Notes under the pieces: model-generated | Seen by the model: only the letters and a program-made list of their open reading frames with translations | What the model was told of the DNA's origin: nothing | Database searches by the model: none | Position numbers and translations under genes: made by a program | Shown here: piece after piece, positions 1-6,600 of the stretch | Layout of the letters: every line of letters starts with the position of its first letter | Position numbering within the stretch: the first letter of the stretch is position 1 | DNA from: Spirochaetaceae bacterium | GTDB lineage: Bacteria > Spirochaetota > Spirochaetia > DSM-27196 > PWMO01 | Direction of reading: 5' to 3' | Length of the DNA: 14,598 nt | Assembly (NCBI GenBank): GCA_003558175.1 | Contig: PWMO01000149.1 | Coordinates: 1-14,598 of the forward strand

Positions 1-410
1 CATCGGTGCTCGACCAGTGTGGTGTACATGCCGTAATGGTCCAGCACCGATGGGTTGAGGCGCAGCGTGATACTGAACAGCGAACCTTCCTGGAACTGAA
101 ACCACGCTCGCTCAATGAAGGTGTAGCCGGAGACCTCAATGATTTGGTTGCCGGTTGCCGGAAGCAGCGAGACGTCCGGATCACCACGGTAGTTGAAGTT
201 CATATCTTCAACCAGCAGTCGTTGCACCTCTTCAACCGGCAGTCCAAGTTCAATGCTGCGAAAGCCTCGTGGCAGCTCGCGTGGCAGCTCCGGTCCGTTC
301 TGCCCCCAGGCGGAACTCACCCACAGGAGGGTGAACGCTGCGAGAACGACATGGACTCCCAGGCGACCTGTCGAGCGGGCCGGCGAACGACTCTGCTTCA
401 TACTCTTCAT
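1..410 (-). CDS. Exported conserved protein, 3' end cut by window edge
   Basis: This is an open frame from an ATG at 410 running leftwards off the window without a stop; 136 complete codons are visible. A second in-frame ATG lies at 401. The N-terminus has a basic segment (KQSRSPARSTGR), a hydrophobic stretch (VVLAAFTLLWVSSAWG) and then a polar mature part, so it reads as a Sec signal peptide of about 36 residues. The mature part contains a GFRSIELGLPVEEVQRLLVE segment, a NFNYRGDPDVSLLP segment, and then an aromatic beta-rich stretch (RAWFQFQEGSLFSITLRLN). I have the impression of a protein conserved among spirochaetes, but I cannot name a family. It is divergent from the PEGA-repeat gene, with 67 bases between the starts. 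No strong Shine-Dalgarno sequence precedes either ATG, so the exact start is open. The strand is chosen because the opposite-strand frames here have low-complexity shadow composition and no sensible start. Confidence 0.75.
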   Translation of the reverse strand, partial: MKSMKQSRSPARSTGRLGVHVVLAAFTLLWVSSAWGQNGPELPRELPRGFRSIELGLPVEEVQRLLVEDMNFNYRGDPDVSLLPATGNQIIEVSGYTFIERAWFQFQEGSLFSITLRLNPSVLDHYGMYTTLVEHR

Positions 411-462
411 ATCGGCGGCACTCGGCGCGTGGCTGAAGATCTTTCTTTTTGGCGCCGTGACG

Positions 463-475
463 CGGTATACTACCG
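463..475 (+). promoter_or_regulatory. Candidate -10 element and small dyad before the PEGA gene
   Basis: TATACT at 466-471 matches the bacterial -10 consensus at five of six positions, and no good -35 is visible. It sits 6 bases before the GTG at 478, so a start site at the usual distance would fall on or next to the GTG, giving a leaderless message. A short dyad, CGGTA/TACCG at 463-467 and 471-475, surrounds it and could be an operator half-site pair or chance. On the minus strand the same region would have to supply the promoter for the gene starting at 410. Confidence 0.35.
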
Positions 476-477
476 GT

Positions 478-2139
478 GTGCGATACCACGGGAAATCGGT
501 TGCCATCGCAGCGCTGCTATGCCTCTCTATTCTATCACATCCCGCGCACACTCAGTCCACATCAATCATAACAGAGTCAAGCCGGTCCAACGGCAGCGAA
601 TTGCGCATTCGCTCAATTCCTGATGGCGCCGATGTCACTATCAACGGTCGCTTTGTCGGCCGCACCCCCTTAACGGTACGGGATCTCGCCCCGGGCACCC
701 ACCGTATCCGGATTGAGAAGACCGGATACGTCCCTGTCGACCGCTGGGTACGTCTTCAGGAAAACTCCCTGCTGGAAATGGACGTGGTACTTGAGCAGCG
801 CGTCGGTATTCTTTCGCTCGATATCCAGCCTGACGATGCTTCCGTATACATCGACGGCTTACTCCGGTCCGGTGACACATTTCGTCTTCCGGTGGGAACC
901 TATACGCTGCATCTCACGCGCTTCGGCTACCGCGACCACAGCGAACGCATACCCATCAAAGAGAACCGCACGGTTGTACGCCGCGTGCGGCTTGAACCGG
1001 CACCGTTTGAACTACTGCAGGCCAACCTCTCTCAGCGGCGCTTCAATCCCGACAATCCCGGTCCGTCGGGCGTTCTGGTGGTCAACTTCGAAGTAACCGC
1101 GCCCGGAGCCGCAAGCGTTGCAGTTCTTTCACCAGCCAACGAGCTGGTCTTCCAGAGCCGTATCCCGTCATTTGACGAGCGGCGCCAGAGAGTGCGTTGG
1201 GATGGACGCAACCAGACGGGCGCACCATTGCCCGACGGCAACTATCGCGTCGTGATAGAGGCGCGCGGTGCAGCCGATCAGGCGACGGTCAGGCGCGTGC
1301 TCGAGACTGCAATTGACCGTACTCGCATCGTCGCGTACCGCAGCACGCTACATGCAACCTCGGGGGCCCTGTTCGCCCCCGACACACTCTCGCTTCCCGC
1401 CGGTAACTTTCAGGTCTCCGCCGGAGCGCTCGCGTCGTTACATAGTGCGGACGCCATAGAGACCGACTTTGTCCCCGGGCACTTCGGCTTGCGCGCCGGG
1501 CTGGGCGCCGGGCTTGAGTTGACTATCACTGCCGACGGCTTCTTCGCCGCGCCGGTAGATACCTCGCGCCTGCAGGCGGGAGGGGGAATCCGATGGGCGT
1601 ACGCCGCCACAAACCGCTTCAGCGCGGCCGTTCAGCTCAGTGGGGTGCTGGGGCAAACTTCCACTGCGCGCGCCAATCCACATGACACCACCGCAAACTG
1701 GCCGGGCGTTCGACTCGCGCTGCCTGCCGGAATAGGGTTTGGCCGTTTTCGACTGGTGGTTGCACCGGAACTGGCCGGGGCGGTCTCCCATCCCGAAGAC
1801 AATGGAAGCGGAACCGATGGTGTTGTCTTCTGGACGAACGGGCGGGCTGCCCTGTATTTTGACCACAACGACTTCAGTGCCGCACTTTCCACTGCACTGC
1901 GTTTCAAGCCGTTTGGCCCAGGCAGCACGGGCGACTACTCAGCCGGCCCGGACGGTTCAAGCAGCTCAGGTTTCTCCGGGCGACCCGAGGGGGTAATCCG
2001 AGCGCTGCACGCAGGCGTTGAACTTCACTACATCTTGCCCAACACCCCGCTGGCACTTTCCCTCGGCGTTGCCACCCATTTTGAGTCAACTGACCGCTGG
2101 GCGCTTCTTGCCGGCGGCGGTATGGGAATACTCTACTGA
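478..2139 (+). CDS. PEGA-repeat protein with Ig-like domain and predicted outer-membrane barrel
   Basis: 553 residues if started at the GTG at 478. The open frame continues to 193, but only this start (or the in-frame GTG at 457) places a signal peptide correctly: a short n-region with K6, hydrophobic core SVAIAALLCLSIL, and cleavage near residue 25. Residues about 40-108 and 110-178 are two PEGA-type repeats; the first has the typical PDGADVTINGRFVGRTPL. PEGA domains are known surface or envelope beta-modules. Residues about 200-263 resemble a FlgD-type Ig fold (VRWDGRNQTGAPLPDGNYRV). From about 305 to the end, alternating hydrophobic/polar strands rich in G, F and Y, ending in a terminal tyrosine, suggest an outer-membrane beta-barrel. 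Its likely role is an envelope-anchored barrel with periplasmic PEGA domains; no ligand can be inferred. It converges on the zinc-ribbon gene, 53 bases away. No Shine-Dalgarno sequence is visible, consistent with a leaderless start. Confidence 0.85.
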   Translation: MRYHGKSVAIAALLCLSILSHPAHTQSTSIITESSRSNGSELRIRSIPDGADVTINGRFVGRTPLTVRDLAPGTHRIRIEKTGYVPVDRWVRLQENSLLEMDVVLEQRVGILSLDIQPDDASVYIDGLLRSGDTFRLPVGTYTLHLTRFGYRDHSERIPIKENRTVVRRVRLEPAPFELLQANLSQRRFNPDNPGPSGVLVVNFEVTAPGAASVAVLSPANELVFQSRIPSFDERRQRVRWDGRNQTGAPLPDGNYRVVIEARGAADQATVRRVLETAIDRTRIVAYRSTLHATSGALFAPDTLSLPAGNFQVSAGALASLHSADAIETDFVPGHFGLRAGLGAGLELTITADGFFAAPVDTSRLQAGGGIRWAYAATNRFSAAVQLSGVLGQTSTARANPHDTTANWPGVRLALPAGIGFGRFRLVVAPELAGAVSHPEDNGSGTDGVVFWTNGRAALYFDHNDFSAALSTALRFKPFGPGSTGDYSAGPDGSSSSGFSGRPEGVIRALHAGVELHYILPNTPLALSLGVATHFESTDRWALLAGGGMGILY

Positions 2140-2171
2140 TTCAAAATAGTGCCGAAATTGTTGTTGCATCC

Positions 2172-2193
2172 GCCGGCAGCGACCAGTGCCGGT
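2172..2193. terminator. Hairpin between convergent genes, weak terminator candidate
   Basis: CCGGCA (2173-2178) and TGCCGG (2187-2192) form a perfect 6-bp stem with an 8-base loop; a G-U pair can extend it by one. It lies between the stop at 2139 and the end of the minus-strand gene at 2193, and the stem abuts that gene's stop codon. Neither strand has a run of T after the stem, so it is at best a weak or factor-assisted bidirectional terminator. Confidence 0.3.
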
Positions 2194-2549
2194 TACAGGT
2201 TGAGGTAGACAACCACCAGCACGGCGAAGATAACCGCCAGAAGCCCGGCGGCAAAGTACCACGCCCAATCGGGAATCTCCCGTCGCTCGTAAGACCGCCT
2301 CGTACGTTGCGGGCGTTCGTCAACGTCGCCCACAATTTCCCATGTTCCGGAGTCGCCCTCCCCGGGCGTTCCTGCGCCGCCTGCATATCCGCACGAGGGA
2401 CACCCAAAGGCGAAGAGGCGTGCCTCGCCGGTGAAGCTGCACTTCGGACACCTGACGGCCGAGAAAAACCGCCCGCATGACGGGCAGACCTTCGCGTTTG
2501 CCTTTACTTCTTTTCCGCAGTTTTCACAGTAATACCGGCTGCGCTTCAT
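2193..2549 (-). CDS. Double zinc-ribbon protein with C-terminal membrane anchor
   Basis: 118 residues. Four CxxC pairs are visible: C8/C11, C22/C25, C34/C37 and C50/C53, which make two four-cysteine zinc ribbons in the first 55 residues. A polar, acidic and basic linker (about 56-92) follows, then one hydrophobic helix (WAWYFAAGLLAVIFAVLVVV, about 93-112) that ends the protein. There is no N-terminal signal sequence, so the ribbons should face the cytoplasm with the tail in the inner membrane. Zinc ribbons of this kind bind nucleic acid or protein partners; which applies here is unknown. The start ATG overlaps the stop of the upstream 344-residue protein gene by 4 bases (ATGA, 2546-2549), so the two are probably translationally coupled. 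It is the last gene of the four-gene run. Confidence 0.88.
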   Translation of the reverse strand: MKRSRYYCENCGKEVKANAKVCPSCGRFFSAVRCPKCSFTGEARLFAFGCPSCGYAGGAGTPGEGDSGTWEIVGDVDERPQRTRRSYERREIPDWAWYFAAGLLAVIFAVLVVVYLNL

Positions 2550-3580
2550 AACCCGGGAACTGCATGGAGCTGCACTCTGGCATGAAAGAACTCTTCGTGC
2601 CGTTCGGTCCCCGAGAACGAGGTCGCCAGCTCAAAAAAACCGCTTTCGGCGGCGAACGTGGCAACCGCCGCCGGCAACAGATCGTAGCGCAGCTGCGCCT
2701 CCATCACGAAGGTGTCCGCCACGTAGTTCCCTACCACCTCGGGCTCGGCGACACCCAGACGCCACAGCAGCACCCACCCTGAATCACCCGTGATCGGGAT
2801 CTCCAGCGTGTACCGGGCCGCACGGTCGTCACCGTCACGGTAGAGGAACATCAGAATTGAGGTGCCGCGTTCGAACGTGCCGTGGCTGCTTGCCATCGCA
2901 TAAACTGCCCGCTCTCCGGCGACCGCCTTAAACGTGTCCAGCCGCGTTCCACCGCTGCCCCAGAAGCGCGACCGATCGATTGCCTCGTAGCTGCGACCGG
3001 TCACCGTATCGGCAGCAAACCTCGCCGGCTGGAAACGCTCCGGAAACTGTGCCAGAGGCGGCACCGGCTCCCAGTCGAGGTAGTGGTTATCGAGCACAAC
3101 CGGTTCACGGCCCAACCGCGCGTGCCACGGCCGCATCGCGACCTCGTTGCCGTCGCGGTCGCGGACCACGTGCTCACGCGAGACAACAACCGTTCTGCGC
3201 TCTGCCGGCACCGCATTGAACGGTCCGAAATGAACGGCCACCACGGGATAGGCCGTGCTGCCGGGGCGAACGAACAGTCCAACGAGGAACCCTTCATCCA
3301 GGAAGTCAATCTGCGGCGCGACACCCCCTGGAGGCACCATTCTCTTCAGAGTTCCAACCCGGCGCAGCAGTTCCAGCGCCCCGCCGTCGCTGGTTGTAAA
3401 CCACTCGAAGGCGGCGTCGTCTCGATGGATAACCGTGAAGTAGAATGGAGCGTTTTCTTCGTTCTGAACCGCAATCGACGGTCGCACCTGTGAACGCTGC
3501 GCCGGCAACGGAACCGCGAGCAGAAACAGCGCCACAGGCAGCGCGGCTACCAGCAATTGCCGCTTCATATTCCGTTTCAT
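2546..3580 (-). CDS. Exported protein of unknown function, third gene of phosphatase operon
   Basis: 344 residues from the ATG at 3580. That start is preferred over the farther ATG at 3604 because a purine-rich AGGAG lies 4 bases before it, within the tract 3582-3600. The N-terminus MKRNMKRQLLVAALPVALF, followed by LAVPLPAQ, is a clear signal peptide with cleavage near residue 28. The mature protein is mixed alpha/beta without cysteines or a further membrane helix, and is rich in aromatic and beta-type segments (APFYFTVIHRDDAAFEWF; GFLVGLFVRPGSTAYPVVAV). I recognise no family. It lies 82 bases downstream of the SpoIIE-type phosphatase gene and overlaps the zinc-ribbon gene, so it is probably co-transcribed. 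A role as an extracytoplasmic partner or effector of the phosphatase sensor is inference from context only. Confidence 0.85.
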   Translation of the reverse strand: MKRNMKRQLLVAALPVALFLLAVPLPAQRSQVRPSIAVQNEENAPFYFTVIHRDDAAFEWFTTSDGGALELLRRVGTLKRMVPPGGVAPQIDFLDEGFLVGLFVRPGSTAYPVVAVHFGPFNAVPAERRTVVVSREHVVRDRDGNEVAMRPWHARLGREPVVLDNHYLDWEPVPPLAQFPERFQPARFAADTVTGRSYEAIDRSRFWGSGGTRLDTFKAVAGERAVYAMASSHGTFERGTSILMFLYRDGDDRAARYTLEIPITGDSGWVLLWRLGVAEPEVVGNYVADTFVMEAQLRYDLLPAAVATFAAESGFFELATSFSGTERHEEFFHARVQLHAVPGL

Positions 3581-3662
3581 ATGTCTCCTCTCTCCTCCCC
3601 GCATCCCGCTGCCGTCGTTTCATGGCTGCGCGCGCCGTATCCCCGTCGATCCAGCCTCCCGC

Positions 3663-6600
3663 TCATTTCTTGCGAATGGCGAGGATGGTCAGATCGTCAT
3701 ACTGCTCGTCTTCCTGCACGTACGCGTAATTGCGGTAGCCGGGGTGGGCACCTTCTTCTTCCACTTCTACCGGATGATGGAAGAAATCGGCGTACTGACG
3801 AAAGTGCTGCTTCAGAAAATCGTCGATGACCGCATCAATGCGCACCCGATCGTCACGTGCCGCTCTCGGGTTGGGTACCAGGCGAAAAACCTTCTCCACG
3901 GCTATCAGCGCCAGTAGCAGGTTCTGGGCGGTCGACTCAAGGTCTGAGAAATCGAACAACAGCTCCTGGGCGGCGGGATCCAGCGTCTTGCGCAGATAAT
4001 ACTTGCGCCTGTTCTGCACCGCAGCGCAGATTTCGTGGATTCGCGGTATGCCGAACTCTTCGTCATTGACGCCAACGCTGAAGTCTTCCGGCACCCGGCC
4101 ACTCGTCTTGTCTTGTTCCGTAACGGTGTGCACACTGTAATCAGGATTCCGCAGCAGCCGTTTGCTCTCTTCGACACCGTCGGTGAAGAACAGCAGAACG
4201 TCACCTACGTTCAGCTTGACTTTGGACTGGGGGAACCCGTTCGGGAGCATCATGCTGGGGAACACGCCGGCTGCCGGAGCCTCCTGCATGGAAAGCTGTT
4301 TGACCTGTTTCTGCGAAGCGTCGGCTATGTGCAGCTGGTTGTCGCCGGCGTTGCACATAACGATCTCTCCGCTGCTGATGTTGAGCACCCCGAGAGTAAA
4401 GGCGGCAAACTTTCCCTTGAATCCCATCTCTTCGAGCGTGTCGTTGATCTGCACTACCAGGTCCGGCAACTTGCGCCTGGTCTTTTCGTTGGCCCAGTCG
4501 CGGAACCAGATTCCAAAGATGGTCGCGACCTGCACCATGATGAGCGCTGCCGAAACGCCCTTTCCCGACACGTCGCACTTGATCAGGCCGTAATGGTCCT
4601 CGTCCAGCTTGAGGTAACTGAAATAGTCGCCTGAGACGCCTTTTGCTCCCTCGTAATAGCCGGCAAACTCCGCTCCCGACAGATCCTCGAAGGCGGTTGT
4701 CTGCTTCCTGCCGCCTTCGGTCTTCAATGGGATAAACATCTGCTGGATCTCTTTCCCCATGACGAGATCTTTATTGGCTTCCGCGGCCCGAACCAGTCCC
4801 TGTGTCATGGAATTGATGGTGTCGGCCAGAACCGAGAGTTCGTCGCGCGATTTGACCACCACGCTATGGTCGGCAAGTTTGAGCTTGTTCTCCGTATCCC
4901 GAATTACTTCCACCCCGCGCACCAGGCGCCGGATAGGAATTACAACGATAGTCGCCAGTAGCATGGCACCGATGATCCCGGCCGTAACGGCACCCAGCGC
5001 AACGTACGCCGTGCTGATGATGAGCTCCTGCCGCGCATCGTCAATCTCGGCCAGGATCAATTCAGTTGAAACGCCCATCCGCACCACGCCGCGGAAGTAA
5101 CGCGCCAGCTCCGGGTCCTCTCCCGACTGGTAGAAGACAACCGGCCGATAGTACAGATACTCACGCTCGTCGCGGCTCAAGTTCTCGGCATCAAACCCCG
5201 GAAGGCTCTCGACAATGGATCCGGTCTCAGCAAGTACCCGGTTAATCTGGCGCCTCAGGTCGCGCTCGGCGTTATTGAGCTCCAGCAGCCTTGGATCGTC
5301 TTCAGCCACGCCCGCGCCAAACAGCTGGGCCAGTTCACTGGTTACCTGGTCAAGTTGCCGCGGCGCGTCTCCAAGCGCGGCACGAGCCCGTTGGTTGACC
5401 TGTTCTTCGAGCCGTGCGATGCGCTCGGCAACTTCGTCCTCCATGCGTGATACGCCCGGAACGAAGGTCGGCGTATCCAGTGTGCGCGGCAACCCCTCCA
5501 GCAGATCACCACTGTTCCCGCCACGTATCAGCGGGTCGTTGGTAGCCCAGACTGCATCAAAACCGGCCCGATCCTGACCCTGGCCGCTGATGGTGATGAA
5601 CGCCACCTCGGGCATGACCTCGCTCTGCTCCGTGAGCACTTCAAGGTCGATTCTGTTCCCCGCCGGGCTCACCAGCAGTTGCTCGGCACGACCACTGACA
5701 CTCTCGAGCAACACCTCGATCCGCTGTTCCAGCCCTCTGGCGAGAATGCTTTCCTGGCGCTGCAGCGCGGCGTTGCCGACAAAGAAGGCAACCGCGACCA
5801 CAACCGACGCCACCAGTATAACCACAAAGAACGCGAACTTGATCCGCAACCCAAGCCCTCTTCGTTTCATTGCACGAATCCTTTCCTGCTGCAGCTCTCG
5901 TGGTGCAACTTTTCCCGTAATCAGCGCCCGCGCCTCAATCTGAAGCGCGCGGCCTTCCTGTACCAACGCGGTGATGCGGGTTGTGGAAAACACCATGGCG
6001 AGAGCCATGAAAACGAGCACAACCCAGCTCAGCGCGTCGGTAGCCGCGAAATAGATCAAGCTGCGCGGTGCCGCTCGATATTCCGGTGCGTAGCGCACCG
6101 TGTAGTCTCCGAAGGTCACCGTACCGCTGGCTTCGAAGGTCAGCGTGCGCGGCGAAAAATAGATTCCTCGCTGCGGGTGATCGATACCGAAGCGATACTC
6201 GCCGCTGCGGATCAGATCGATGACCAGGTTGGAGATTGCACGGTCTCCTTCAACGGTAAAGGCGCCGTCCTGTCGCTCGAACACGTAGTCATACGGTTCG
6301 GCCCCGTCGCGGTCCACGATGATTCGCTCGACCGTCCCCTGCGCGGTGAACCCACGGCCGGCAATATCCACCGTATACCGACCGAGCCGATCCCGGCGCG
6401 CGGCCAGGTTGTGTACCTCGGTTACCGGTATATACCGGTTGAGCCGCAGGAAAATGGTCTCCGGCTCACCGACGTTGCCCACCTCGTCAATGGCGGCCAC
6501 CGACAACGCGTAGAGTCCGTTGTCGATATTGCGCCGCGATATGGCGCTGTCCCGCGTCTGAATGGTTGGAGGTGGTTCACGCAGTGCGACGGTTTGTGGT

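Noticed and set aside
193..477. N-terminal extension of the PEGA-repeat protein back to 193
   Set aside because: This part overlaps the opposite-strand exported protein gene, has serine/arginine-rich shadow composition, and would bury the signal peptide inside the chain.
3581..3662. Small gene or terminator in the 82-base gap inside the operon
   Set aside because: No hairpin with a T-run and no separate open frame with a start site was seen; the gap holds only the purine-rich ribosome binding tract of the next gene.
4035..4634. 199-codon plus-strand open frame
   Set aside because: It lies antisense to the PP2C catalytic motifs, which are clearly real on the minus strand.
5860..6060. Gene break between the propeller/Fn3 ectodomain and the Cache-HAMP-phosphatase half
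   Set aside because: The frame is continuous, with two membrane helices and a plausible 45-residue cytoplasmic link between them, and no stop or Shine-Dalgarno sequence suggests a second gene start.
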